The notes under the pieces were generated by a model. The model was not told where the DNA came from, did not search any database, and saw nothing but the letters and a program-made list of their open reading frames with translations. Below are positions 9,042-17,589 of a stretch of DNA of 64,000 bases, in pieces; the first letter of the stretch is position 1, and each line of letters starts with the position of its first letter. Origin of the DNA: Nitrososphaeria archaeon (GTDB lineage: Archaea > Thermoproteota > Nitrososphaeria > Nitrososphaerales > JAAOZN01); contig JARVJZ010000005.1 in the NCBI GenBank assembly GCA_029775855.1, positions 1 to 64,000 of the forward strand. Reading direction: 5' to 3'. Made by a program: the position numbers and the translations under genes.

Positions 9042-10358
9042 GTGTTGGCTTCGCTAACCTTCTACGGTGGGGTTGGTGAGATAGGTGGCAACTGTATCCT
9101 GGTAGAGGATAGGGATGCGAGAATACTTTTAGACTTCGGTGTGCCCTTCGCCTCGAGAAGCAGATACTATTCACCACCTTATCTGAGCCCAAGGAGCATA
9201 AACGCCCTATTGAAACTAAACCTCCTACCTAATATTGAGGGTGCATATGAATCTGATAAAATGGGTAGAAGCATAGACGCCGCTGTGCTAACACACGCAC
9301 ACATGGATCACGTTGGCTACATAGGCTTCTTGAAGGATAGTATACCGATCTACTGCGGGGAAGCAGCTGCTACTATACTCAACTACCTATCTGAAGTAAC
9401 TCATCCAACGATAGAGTTCAGCGTCGAAGGAAAGAAGATAAACAGATTTAGAACTGGGCAGAGGCTGAAGATAGGCTCTGTAACCTTAGAGCCGATCCAC
9501 GTCGACCACTCGATCCCAGGGGCATACGGCATCATAGTATACACATCAGAAGGCGCGGTGGTCTACACAGGAGATTTAAGGAGGCATGGGCCGCTATGGC
9601 GTATGACTGATGACTTCGTGGAGAGAGTAGCTGCTTGTGAGCCTGAGGTGTTTATCTGCGAGGCTACCAATATGCTCGGCGCAACCGTCTCGTCAGAGGA
9701 GGAGGTTTTGAATAAGCTAAATACGATAGTCAAGGAGAGCAGCGGGCTAATAATAGCGGACTTCTCTAAAACGGATGTAGATCGTCTGCGCTCCTTCTAC
9801 ACCGTGGCTGAGAAATGTGGCCGAACCCTAACTATAAATTTGAAGCAGGCTAGGCTTCTGTGGCATCTGCAGAAGGATCCAGGCATCAGACTTACGGATC
9901 TGGGGAAGGTTGCTGTATATAGGAAGCGTAAGAAGAGGTATGAGCGTTGGGAGCAGGATGTTTTGAACTCTATGAATTGTGTGGATTCTGAAGAGGTAGC
10001 TAGGAGGCAGCGTGAACTCATCTTAGTCTCGTCATTCTACGATTTTGAAGAGTTTATCGACGTTGAACCCGAGGCTGGGAGCTGCTTCATACTCTCAGCT
10101 TCTGAGCCATTCAACGAGGAGATGGAGATCGACTTCGAGAGACTCAGCAACTGGCTGAACCACTTAGGCCTACCACATTACCACATACACGTTTCAGGGC
10201 ACATTATGCCCACGCAACTCAGAGAAGTGGTTAAGAAGGTTGGCGCCAAGAAGATCTACCCAATCCACACAGAGCACCCACACCTATTCTCAAAGTATGT
10301 AGCAGATGTATGTGAGCAAACCATACCTCCTGAAAAAGGGGTTAAATACAGCGTATAG
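9042..10358 (+). CDS. Metallo-beta-lactamase/beta-CASP ribonuclease (RNase J-like)
   Basis: A 438-residue RNA-processing nuclease candidate. The Zn-binding HxHxDH motif is HAHMDH at residues 85-90, followed by His153/His156 (PIHVDHS) and Asp178 (YTGDLRR). The beta-CASP half carries CEATN near 206-210 and a C-terminal HVSGH...IYPIHTEH pair supplying the late histidines. Length and motifs match archaeal RNase J and CPSF-like exonucleases. The GTG at 9042 is preferred because the conserved first strand (LTFYGGVGEIGGN) follows at once and a TATA-like box lies 27 bases upstream. Its 3' 315 bases were copied, inverted, to 14191-14503. Confidence 0.88.
   Translation: MLASLTFYGGVGEIGGNCILVEDRDARILLDFGVPFASRSRYYSPPYLSPRSINALLKLNLLPNIEGAYESDKMGRSIDAAVLTHAHMDHVGYIGFLKDSIPIYCGEAAATILNYLSEVTHPTIEFSVEGKKINRFRTGQRLKIGSVTLEPIHVDHSIPGAYGIIVYTSEGAVVYTGDLRRHGPLWRMTDDFVERVAACEPEVFICEATNMLGATVSSEEEVLNKLNTIVKESSGLIIADFSKTDVDRLRSFYTVAEKCGRTLTINLKQARLLWHLQKDPGIRLTDLGKVAVYRKRKKRYERWEQDVLNSMNCVDSEEVARRQRELILVSSFYDFEEFIDVEPEAGSCFILSASEPFNEEMEIDFERLSNWLNHLGLPHYHIHVSGHIMPTQLREVVKKVGAKKIYPIHTEHPHLFSKYVADVCEQTIPPEKGVKYSV
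10035..10349 (+). repeat. Inverted repeat, intact arm (3' end of the RNase J-like gene)
   Basis: These 315 bases recur as the reverse complement at 14191-14503 with high nucleotide identity by eye, including long perfect blocks across the FILSASEPFNEEMEIDF-coding stretch. The arm ends within the last few codons of the nuclease gene. The two arms face each other across the exported-protein cassette. Confidence 0.85.
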
Positions 10359-10486
10359 CGTCGAAGAACACACTACTTACTGCTGAGCACATATTGCTGG
10401 CAGCGTATGTGGTAAATGTAGCGCAGAACACATCCTACTTAATCAAACCACCCGGTTCTGTTGAATCTGATGAACTTATAAGCAGA

Positions 10487-10693
10487 TCACTTTAACGCTA
10501 GCTTCTCTGCTGCACGACATTTTAGGCAGGCTTCTCTTCTTGCTCGTATGTAGAATTGAAGGCCGACTTCAACCTTGTTTTTATTGCAAGTATCGCAGTA
10601 GCCTGATATTCGTCTGAGGGGCCAGCGGGCGAGAAGGTTATCGACAACATTCTTGAAGAGTTTTATGGTATCGGTGGTATTCAAAGACTTCAT
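10487..10693 (-). CDS. Solo copy of the radical SAM protein's N-terminal Cys4 domain
   Basis: A 68-residue frame that aligns throughout with residues 1-63 of the radical SAM protein at 17785-19284. Both have TTDTIKLFKNVVDN, followed by an RRIS-x-YC region, CxxC, a basic helix and CLKCRAAEK. All four cysteines (YCDTC and CLKC) and the frame are kept although the DNA has diverged clearly. The radical SAM and SPASM domains are absent; the frame ends in a normal stop after AEKLALK. It may be a functional zinc-ribbon fragment or a relic still in frame. It is convergent with the RNase J-like gene and divergent from the large exported-protein gene. Confidence 0.6.
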   Translation of the reverse strand: MKSLNTTDTIKLFKNVVDNLLARWPLRRISGYCDTCNKNKVEVGLQFYIRARREACLKCRAAEKLALK

Positions 10694-10748
10694 TTTTAGT
10701 TTATTCTCTATTAATGCCTAAAAGCAGAGTGTAGTCTATGATTAAACG

Positions 10749-10757
10749 TTTAAATAA
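10749..10757 (+). promoter_or_regulatory. Probable TATA box for the exported-protein pair
   Basis: TTTAAATAA preceded by an A-rich/ACG element (possible BRE) is centred about 24-26 bases before the tandem TTG start codons at 10776 and 10779. This is the spacing expected of a leaderless archaeal mRNA. Confidence 0.5.
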
Positions 10758-10775
10758 CGGCATTAGACAACTAAT

Positions 10776-13397
10776 TTGTTGGTTAGAGACAGTAGTAGAG
10801 CTACAGTTAAGTTTACTTCTGTGCTTTCAATTGTTATATTGGTTGCTTCTGCACTTCTGTCCCTCCCGATACTCTACGCTTCCACAGCACCGCCAATAGA
10901 CATTCAAGCACCCGATGTGAACTACTTTTGGCAGCCTTTCAAGATCGAAATAATCATAAATGACCCAGTAATCAGACAACATACAAACTTGATCTGGTTG
11001 TTTTATTTTAATGTTGAAGGAGCGGAAATTAGCGGTGCGCACCTTCTGTCTGGAGCCTCTGACATTTTTAACTATGATGCTGCATATCTCAAGTATGAAG
11101 GAGCAAGCAAGGTCACTATCTTTTTTCCAACCGGTTACGCAATTGCTGTTAGCGAGCCTACAACGAAGCGCGTAAGTGCATACTTTAGGTGGATTGATTT
11201 CGTTGGTAACTATGGAAAGGATGAGGCTCCAGAAATCTGGACCTATAAGGTTCCGAAGGAAGATGGGACAGTAGACTACTACAAATTCCGCCATGAGATT
11301 GGATACGCTTCTAGAACATTCACTATAATTCCAGTAGGATTTGAATATACACTCCCTCAGCGCTCAGATTGGAAAACTGAATATATTTACGTTAGTGATC
11401 CATGGGGCGGAGAATTTGATTTCAAATGGTCAAAAGGTTATGATGCTGAATATTATTATTTCGAAGTAGGCTCTAGAAGTATAAACCAAAGCTACATTGA
11501 TGAGATAGTCGCTGAGAAAGCTAAGGGAGCCAGGGAGCAGAAGGTGCTTTTCGGGCAACTCTCAGTTTCTACAACAGCAGCAGATTCGGACATTCTCAGC
11601 TACTTTGGCGCAACATATGGTTTAAAGTTGGTAGAACAGTATGTCTGGGGCTACGTTAATCGCACAGAAGATGTTGTTGGCGCTGATAGATCTGTAACTC
11701 ATTATGTTTATGTTCAGCCACGTGTGCGCCTTGAAGTCGATATATACGCATACAAGAATGCGAGACTCGTATATATTCACTATGAACGCTATTTTACGAC
11801 ATCTGACATGTTTAAGATGACTTCCGAGGAGTATAGGAAGTGGAGAGATACTACAACTGTTCCTTCTGATATTTGGGAGGCTGGTAAACAAGCTATGGAT
11901 AAGCTTTGGGGTGAGGCGAAAGACGTTATCAAGAGCTTTAGGGTTAAGCCGAAGCAGGTTGAAGTAAAGCCAGCCTCCACAGAAGTGAAAATCAACGATA
12001 AAGTCTATAACCAACTCGCTGAGAAGACAACAACCACCACATCGACTACAGAAACAACAACTAAAACTGAGGTTAAGCCTCTTAAATATACGCTTTCTCT
12101 GCAGAGGTCAAGCAGAACCGTTTATAATAATGGTGTTTTCAACACAGGCACAACAAGGGATTCGAACTTCAACGTGTTGGTGAATGTTAGGGCTGAAGGT
12201 GGAGAACCCAACATCGACCCCTATAAACTAGTGTATGTCGTAGGGCGAATCCTAGAAGGAGAGAATGCGCCTATAGGCTTTCACATAGAAGGCTCATCGA
12301 CCTTAAGAGCAACACTTAGGGTTAGACCTGAGTCTGGTTTGGCTGAGTTCCAAGTTATGACCAAAGGACCATTTGGACCGAACAAAGGCTTAGCATTCAA
12401 TCCAATTCAAAAGATAGAGTTTGAGGCGGTTAACGCAACCACAGGAGCGTCAGTCTCGAACAAAGTAATATATACGGTAAACCTACTAGAAGCGGCACCA
12501 ACCATACTCATCAGCCCAAGTCAAGCAGAGCAAGTCCAACAAGGCGCTGAAAGAGCATTCAAACTCAAAGTATTAGATCCAGACAACAAAGATAACCCTA
12601 TCAAAGTTAGGCTCTCAGTAAACATAGGGTTGATAAAGAGTCAAGGAGGCGACTGGTCAACCAGCCTTTATCTAACTCTTAAGCCGGGAGAGGAGGTTAT
12701 AATAGGCTATAAGGCGCCTGAAGTAGGAAACTTTGACCTACCAGCAGAGATCGATGGGCTCTCAATGTGGAGCATACAGAAAGATACCACCTTAACTCCG
12801 TTAGTAAAGGATGCGATAAGCCTAGGACTGGAGTCTAAACTCAATAAAGCTGAACAATCTTTGAAAAGCTCCCAAACAATCTTCAACCTAAAAAGATACT
12901 TTGGCGAGAAAGGTGTTGGAGACGCGTATGCAGCCCTCAAAGCAGCCAACAAAACCTACTCAAACTGGAAGAAGGTCTCCAATGTTTGGAATGGCATTCA
13001 ATTCATCGACAGCCAAACCGGCACATACACTTCGGCAAGTTCAGACCTACCCGAAGGGTGGATGCAGGCTGCACATACACAGGGTAAAACGACCCTAGAG
13101 AAGGTCTCAGACTGGGGGGTCTTCGGAATAAATATTGTTCAAACAGCTGTAGGTGTGGTTACGACAGTTACTGATAAGATTCCTATTGTAGGTCAGGTTA
13201 CTGGTAAATTTAACTTAGTATTCAATGTTGCAACGAACGTCTGGAAGGGTGTCTTAACCTACTTAGGTAAAGTTGAGAAGATAAACCGAGCTGAAGAGAG
13301 GTTCATACCCATCTTGGTAAAGATATCTGCTTTCGACGACACGGGTTTCGAGGTTAGAGATGGGAAAATTTACTTGATAGCATACTTCTGGGTGTAA
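10776..13397 (+). CDS. Large exported protein of unknown function (873 residues)
   Basis: I do not recognise the family. The protein opens with a signal peptide (hydrophobic core about residues 14-30, ending LPILYASTAPP). A long region rich in Tyr, Trp and beta-forming residues follows (about 35-340). Near 410-425 there is a Thr-rich linker (KTTTTTSTTETTTKTE), then a second beta-rich region with NxG/ILISPSQAEQV motifs of the Ig-like kind (to about 650), then a more helical segment with Gly/Val-rich stretches near 790-835. No C-terminal anchor is evident. Tandem TTG codons at 10776/10779 are the only plausible starts. The gene lies 7 bases before a second exported-protein gene, so the two are probably one operon. 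An S-layer-associated or sugar-binding role is possible but unproven. Confidence 0.75.
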   Translation: MLVRDSSRATVKFTSVLSIVILVASALLSLPILYASTAPPIDIQAPDVNYFWQPFKIEIIINDPVIRQHTNLIWLFYFNVEGAEISGAHLLSGASDIFNYDAAYLKYEGASKVTIFFPTGYAIAVSEPTTKRVSAYFRWIDFVGNYGKDEAPEIWTYKVPKEDGTVDYYKFRHEIGYASRTFTIIPVGFEYTLPQRSDWKTEYIYVSDPWGGEFDFKWSKGYDAEYYYFEVGSRSINQSYIDEIVAEKAKGAREQKVLFGQLSVSTTAADSDILSYFGATYGLKLVEQYVWGYVNRTEDVVGADRSVTHYVYVQPRVRLEVDIYAYKNARLVYIHYERYFTTSDMFKMTSEEYRKWRDTTTVPSDIWEAGKQAMDKLWGEAKDVIKSFRVKPKQVEVKPASTEVKINDKVYNQLAEKTTTTTSTTETTTKTEVKPLKYTLSLQRSSRTVYNNGVFNTGTTRDSNFNVLVNVRAEGGEPNIDPYKLVYVVGRILEGENAPIGFHIEGSSTLRATLRVRPESGLAEFQVMTKGPFGPNKGLAFNPIQKIEFEAVNATTGASVSNKVIYTVNLLEAAPTILISPSQAEQVQQGAERAFKLKVLDPDNKDNPIKVRLSVNIGLIKSQGGDWSTSLYLTLKPGEEVIIGYKAPEVGNFDLPAEIDGLSMWSIQKDTTLTPLVKDAISLGLESKLNKAEQSLKSSQTIFNLKRYFGEKGVGDAYAALKAANKTYSNWKKVSNVWNGIQFIDSQTGTYTSASSDLPEGWMQAAHTQGKTTLEKVSDWGVFGINIVQTAVGVVTTVTDKIPIVGQVTGKFNLVFNVATNVWKGVLTYLGKVEKINRAEERFIPILVKISAFDDTGFEVRDGKIYLIAYFWV

Positions 13398-13404
13398 AAG
13401 AGAT

Positions 13405-14142
13405 ATGACTAAGATTAACATTATAATGATAACAACGGTCCTTCTGCTGCTAACCCCCTTAGCTAACGCTGCGCAGACACCGGAGCAAGCATTGGTAAAC
13501 TACTATGAGGCATCTAAGGCTGGAGACGCAGAAGCCTTCTTCAAAGCAGTCGATTTAGACTATGTGCACAATAACATAGCTGAACCCGAAGACTACGAAA
13601 ACTTTGTCAAAGCAGCCCTAGCAGAATACGATCTAACCACCTATGCTCTACATAATCTGGCAATCAAAGAAGTTAAAGAAGCAAACATCGCAGTAGCCTT
13701 CTTTGATGTGTCAGCCAAGGTTGTGCCCGCTGAAACTGGAGGAACACTAGATATCTACAGGGAGATGGCGGCCCTACTGACATACACCAAAGGAGAGTGG
13801 AAGGTCGCCTTCGTAATAGATAGAAGACTATTTTGGACACAGCAAGAAGCAGCCATGACACTACTCACGCTAAACGAAACCTTAGATATAATGGAGGAGC
13901 AGATACAACGCGTTGGATCTGTGTATATAGTAGAAGAAACAACACAGACGCCGCAAACAACCACCGCACAAACAAAGACAACTACAACAACACAAGAGAC
14001 AAAACCACCGGAAACTCCACAGCTACCTGAGCTGCCAATATCAATACCGGACATAAGCTGGCTAGACCTAAGACTCATACTTCCACTTATTATACTCATA
14101 ATCATAATAGTGGCTGCGTCAAGAAGACGAAAAAGGAAGTAG
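13405..14142 (+). CDS. Exported NTF2-like-domain protein with Thr-rich stalk and C-terminal membrane anchor
   Basis: A 245-residue protein with a signal peptide (residues 1-22) and a cone-shaped NTF2/SnoaL-like domain at about 23-170. That fold is suggested by TPEQALVNYYEASKAGDAEAFFKAV at the front and by a later GEWKVAFVIDRRLF strand pair. A Thr/Gln/Pro-rich stalk follows (about 180-215), then a membrane helix of Leu and Ile (about 217-238) and an RRRKRK stop-transfer tail. The protein would sit on the outer face of the membrane. It is the second gene of a two-gene unit with the 873-residue exported protein and could anchor it; that is inference. Confidence 0.75.
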   Translation: MTKINIIMITTVLLLLTPLANAAQTPEQALVNYYEASKAGDAEAFFKAVDLDYVHNNIAEPEDYENFVKAALAEYDLTTYALHNLAIKEVKEANIAVAFFDVSAKVVPAETGGTLDIYREMAALLTYTKGEWKVAFVIDRRLFWTQQEAAMTLLTLNETLDIMEEQIQRVGSVYIVEETTQTPQTTTAQTKTTTTTQETKPPETPQLPELPISIPDISWLDLRLILPLIILIIIIVAASRRRKRK

Positions 14143-14190
14143 AACAACATCCGCTTTGTTCTTTAGCTGAGTTGTTTGATTTTAAGTCTA

Positions 14191-14503
14191 GTATTTGACA
14201 CTTTTCAAGGAGGTATGGTTTGTTCACATATATCTGCTACATACTTTGCGAATAGGTTTGGTGTTCTATGTGGATTGGGTAGATCTTCTTAGCTTTACTC
14301 CCCTTTTTGCTGCTTCTCTGAGTTGCGTGGGCATAATGTGCCCTGAAACGTGGATGTGGTAATGTGGTAGGCAAGCGGTTCAGCCAGTTGCTCAGCCTTT
14401 CAAAGTCGATCTCCATCTCCTCGTTGAATGGCTCAGAAGCTGAGAGTATGAAGCAGCTTCCAGCCTCGGGTTCAACATCAATAAACTCTTCAAAATCGTA
14501 GAA
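14191..14503 (-). pseudogene. Inverted, truncated copy of the RNase J-like gene 3' end
   Basis: The reverse strand encodes FYDFEEFIDVEPEAG and the following 40 residues exactly as in the nuclease at 9042-10358. A two-base deletion near the HHLGLPHYH-coding stretch then throws the frame off, so the catalytic HVSGH is lost, and the frame partly recovers at KKIYPIHIEH. There is no start, no metallo-beta-lactamase half and no way to fold an enzyme. It marks the far boundary of the exported-protein cassette. Confidence 0.85.
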
Positions 14504-14638
14504 GTTTAGTGAAACCCTTAACTTCACCGCTACCCCTTTGTACACTGCTAAGCATAGGAGGAAATGAGGAATTACAGTAGAGAGTTAAGAGGGATGAGTT
14601 GGAAGAAAGATTGGGTGTAGTGTAGATTTGATGGGAGC

Positions 14639-15394
14639 CTACTTTTCTTCTACTCTTGGTGCGAGGTAGAATCCGATTTTGCCGCCTTGTTCTCCTAGTT
14701 TGAACTCTAGTTTGAGTGGCATCTTTGTTGAATACTCTAGGGTCATGGGTTGGTTTGATGCTGCTGCTTTGGTTATGTTGAGTAGGTAGTCTATGCTGTA
14801 GGTTGCTTTGGATGGCTCGTTTAATGTGAGCTCGAGGACTTCTGGGCTTCTTCGGTCTAGTGTTGCTGAGGCTGAGCCTTGCTCGCTTCTACCTGCGAAG
14901 GAGACTTTATCTTTAGAGGCTTCTATGGTGATGTGGTCTGACACTACTGATATGTCGCTTAAGATCTGCTGGAAGGTTGATGATGTCATAAGCAGCTTGG
15001 CGTTAAAGGTTATCTTGGGTAGAGGTGTGGGTTGAGCTGTGGATTCGACTAGGTTTATGGTGAACTCTCTAGTGTAGGAGTTAGAGAACTTTATCGTTAA
15101 TCTACCCTCATCTGAAGAGGAGACCTCGACGCTATCCTTAGCGTCAGCCCTACCTAGAAGCTTAGAGAACTCAGCAACCCTAACCGTGAACCTAAACTGC
15201 TTATCACACTCATACCTTTCAAAAGCGGAGTTAGGCCAAAACAAGTCTATCAACGCAACGTGACTAGGATCCATAGCCCTAAACGAAATCCCTTCAGCAG
15301 AAGCCTCAAAAGTAGCCTCCTCAACCAACGTGGAAACAGCCTTAGCAACCGTCTTCCACTCAGCAGCCGAAGCAGACCTAGCCAAAAAACCCAA
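14639..15394 (-). CDS. pcn: DNA polymerase sliding clamp (PCNA)
   Basis: A 251-residue PCNA, the trimeric DNA clamp that tethers polymerase, FEN1 and ligase to DNA. Typical features are FRAMDPSHVALIDLFWP near the N-terminus, the inter-domain region around STAQPTPLPKI, and the C-terminal KIGFYLAPRVEEK strand. The length is normal for archaeal PCNA (about 245-250). The start is TTG at 15394; the strong upstream site GGAAGGTGAG at 15400-15409 supports it. The next gene upstream on this strand is the E1-like gene, 54 bases away. Confidence 0.97.
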   Translation of the reverse strand: MGFLARSASAAEWKTVAKAVSTLVEEATFEASAEGISFRAMDPSHVALIDLFWPNSAFERYECDKQFRFTVRVAEFSKLLGRADAKDSVEVSSSDEGRLTIKFSNSYTREFTINLVESTAQPTPLPKITFNAKLLMTSSTFQQILSDISVVSDHITIEASKDKVSFAGRSEQGSASATLDRRSPEVLELTLNEPSKATYSIDYLLNITKAAASNQPMTLEYSTKMPLKLEFKLGEQGGKIGFYLAPRVEEK

Positions 15395-15399
15395 TTAAA

Positions 15400-15409
15400 C
15401 TCACCTTCC
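15400..15409 (-). promoter_or_regulatory. Ribosome binding site deciding a TTG start for PCNA
   Basis: On the minus strand GGAAGGTGAG lies five bases before the TTG at 15394. It matches the complement of the archaeal 16S 3' end, and no ATG is available nearby. Confidence 0.7.
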
Positions 15410-15448
15410 ACAGACTACAAACAAGGTTGCTAAAAGAGTTTTTCCCCG

Positions 15449-16522
15449 CTATGATGTATTGACCAAATCCAAAGCCTTCAAGTAGGCTTGATATGCCTCC
15501 TCCCTATCCCCATCTTCCCTAGGAGGGGAAACCTGAACAACCGCCGCCCCGCTTCTGAGAATATGAAACCTCAACCTAGGGCTGTGGTCAAACGAAACCG
15601 CCATCAGGCTCCTCTTAACATTTCGATATCCTTTAAGCGTAAGAGCGCTCTCTAATGAGTCAAGGTCTAAGACTCTTGTTTGACTTGGAGTTATGAAGAA
15701 TGTTCCACGCCCATCTCTGGCGCAAGACTCTTCAACCCAAACCTCAGATCTAGGCTCCTCAAGGCGCCGATTAGAGCCGCAAACCCCACAGACTTCAGAT
15801 CTAGATACTTCAATAAAGTCAAATGAAGGAGCAGATAGATCAGCGAAGAGGAGCTTCGACGCCAAATGTGGTTTCTTACCAGTAATGACTCTAACAGCTT
15901 CTGAAACCTGTATACTTGAGACTATGCTTAAGATAGAGGGGTGCACACCGACAACCGCACACTTATCTAAACTATCATCGCTCACAGATGGGTAAATGCA
16001 CTCTAAACAAGCTGTTTCATTTGGGATGATAGTCGTAGCGCTTCCCATAAGCTCAATAGCAGCACCAAACACATAGGGTATCTTCAAATCTACACATGCA
16101 CGATTCAGAACATACCGATACGAGATCCTATCTAACCCATCAACAACCACATCCACACCGTCAATCAAACGCTTAGCGTTCCAAGGCGTTAAAGCCTCAG
16201 GTATAGGCTCCACTTCCACATCTGGGTTAAGTGCCTTGAGTCTTCTATGAGCGGCTTCAACCTTCGGCAACCCAACATCTGAAGTTGTATAGAGGTATTG
16301 GCGGTGCAGATCAGTCTTAGAAACCGTATCCCTGTCAACAATCCTGAGATAACCCACACCTAATCCAGTGAGCTGTAGAGCGGTTGGGCAACCAAGCCCA
16401 CCCACTCCAATCAAACAGACCCTAGCATCCCTTATCTTGAGCTGCCCCTCTAAACCTATATCATAAAGTGAGATCTGCCTAGCGTAGCGCTCTATATCCA
16501 AATTGTCGGACAACTCCCACAA
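15449..16522 (-). CDS. E1-like adenylating enzyme (ThiF/MoeB/HesA family) with extra C-terminal domain
   Basis: A 357-residue protein. The adenylation domain has the nucleotide motif GVGGLGCPTA at 39-48, the Asp/Arg region RIVDRDTVSKTDLHRQYLY at 60-78, and Zn-binding pairs CLEC (172/175) and CGVC (245/248). Cys188 (DKCAVVGVHPS) lies where related enzymes carry the acceptor cysteine. The family adenylates the C-terminal glycine of ThiS, MoaD or ubiquitin-like proteins. About 100 residues (258-357) follow the second Zn pair, where ordinary MoeB/ThiF proteins end. This extension has an alpha/beta pattern (LRFHILRSGAAVVQV then a charged helix) that could be a small recognition domain. The start is TTG. 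Confidence 0.88.
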   Translation of the reverse strand: MWELSDNLDIERYARQISLYDIGLEGQLKIRDARVCLIGVGGLGCPTALQLTGLGVGYLRIVDRDTVSKTDLHRQYLYTTSDVGLPKVEAAHRRLKALNPDVEVEPIPEALTPWNAKRLIDGVDVVVDGLDRISYRYVLNRACVDLKIPYVFGAAIELMGSATTIIPNETACLECIYPSVSDDSLDKCAVVGVHPSILSIVSSIQVSEAVRVITGKKPHLASKLLFADLSAPSFDFIEVSRSEVCGVCGSNRRLEEPRSEVWVEESCARDGRGTFFITPSQTRVLDLDSLESALTLKGYRNVKRSLMAVSFDHSPRLRFHILRSGAAVVQVSPPREDGDREEAYQAYLKALDLVNTS

Positions 16523-16561
16523 TAATTATAGCAGACCTATTTAAAAAACGTAAACCACATA

Positions 16562-17575
16562 TTAATCCTCAGCCAACAGCCTAACTTTAGAAGCTATAGC
16601 TTCAGACCCGTCGGTGAACACAGGAGGTTCTGGCGTCTCGTCCAACACCTCCTTCACATACTTCAGCAGAACCTCTTCATCAACCCTATCAAGCGGTATA
16701 ACTCTATACCCAGATCTACCCTCAAACATTCTAGCGTTATCACGCTGTTCAAAATCACGCCCCAGAGGTGTAATGACCGCTCTCCTCTTAAACCGAGCCA
16801 CCTCTAAAAGTGTCGAATATCCACCTAAGGTCAATACCAATTTTGAAGACGCAAGGTAAGATAAGGGGTCAACTACAAAGTGAGGCTCAGGACCTAAGAT
16901 CTTATAATCAACTCCTAAACGCTTAAGAACTGGAACTGCCTTTTCCAGCAGCACATTACCAGCAGAAGTGCCGCCCAAATTGATTACAGCACCATCCCAA
17001 CCACCTACTTCAACCTCATAGTCGTGAGTGAATATCTGACCATAGAATTCGAAATCATCAGTTTTCAACCTAGGATCTAACCCAACATAGATCTTAAGAT
17101 CAAATTTGCGTAAAGCCTTAGCCAACTCTCTGTTAACGAACGGTAAAGCAAGATACTGTAATAGCGAAGCTTGAGGCTTAAACCTAACAAAATCAGTTAT
17201 AAACACAGATTTGCAGCCAATGCCATCAGAGGCAACAAAGTCCCAAGATTCGTCAGCAAGCACCACATCATATTCACTAAGGTTAACGGAACTCAAAATA
17301 GTCTCAGCGTTGCGTCTACCAGCATCAACTAACTTCACCAATCCACTGTAGCTCGGTTTAAGTACACCGTTTACAAAAAGTGCTTCAACATATCTCCCAA
17401 GATCCTCTCGAAGATAGGATGCTGGGTGAATTTCAACACCCTTAGCCTCCAAGTATCTAAGAGCCAAACCGCTTGTAAGCCATGTTATTCTAGCCCAAGT
17501 CATCCGCTTTGCTAAATAGAGGTCTCTTGTTATATGCCCTAAACCGACTTCTGACGATGCAAACAATATGCGCAA
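16562..17575 (-). CDS. Glycosyltransferase family 28-like protein
   Basis: A 337-residue MurG/UGT-like GT-B glycosyltransferase. The N-terminal half begins MRILFASSEVGLGHITRDLYLAK, the Gly-rich GxGH acceptor-side loop of this class. The C-terminal half has the donor-site run VINLGGTSAGNVLLE and LVLTLGGYSTLLEVARF, corresponding to the conserved GG..st..E motif. No membrane helix is evident. It is 14 bases after the tautomerase gene and the third member of the radSAM/tautomerase/GT run. Sugar and acceptor are unknown. Confidence 0.82.
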   Translation of the reverse strand: MRILFASSEVGLGHITRDLYLAKRMTWARITWLTSGLALRYLEAKGVEIHPASYLREDLGRYVEALFVNGVLKPSYSGLVKLVDAGRRNAETILSSVNLSEYDVVLADESWDFVASDGIGCKSVFITDFVRFKPQASLLQYLALPFVNRELAKALRKFDLKIYVGLDPRLKTDDFEFYGQIFTHDYEVEVGGWDGAVINLGGTSAGNVLLEKAVPVLKRLGVDYKILGPEPHFVVDPLSYLASSKLVLTLGGYSTLLEVARFKRRAVITPLGRDFEQRDNARMFEGRSGYRVIPLDRVDEEVLLKYVKEVLDETPEPPVFTDGSEAIASKVRLLAED

Positions 17576-17589
17576 TAAGCTGCCTCGGC

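Noticed and set aside
10827-11294. A 155-codon minus-strand frame inside the 873-residue exported protein gene
   Set aside because: The plus-strand gene has a promoter, signal peptide and operon partner; the opposing frame has none of these.
13755-14150. A 131-codon minus-strand frame with Val/Cys-rich hydrophobic stretches
   Set aside because: The apparent membrane segment is the complement of the Thr-rich stalk codons of the NTF2-like protein gene.
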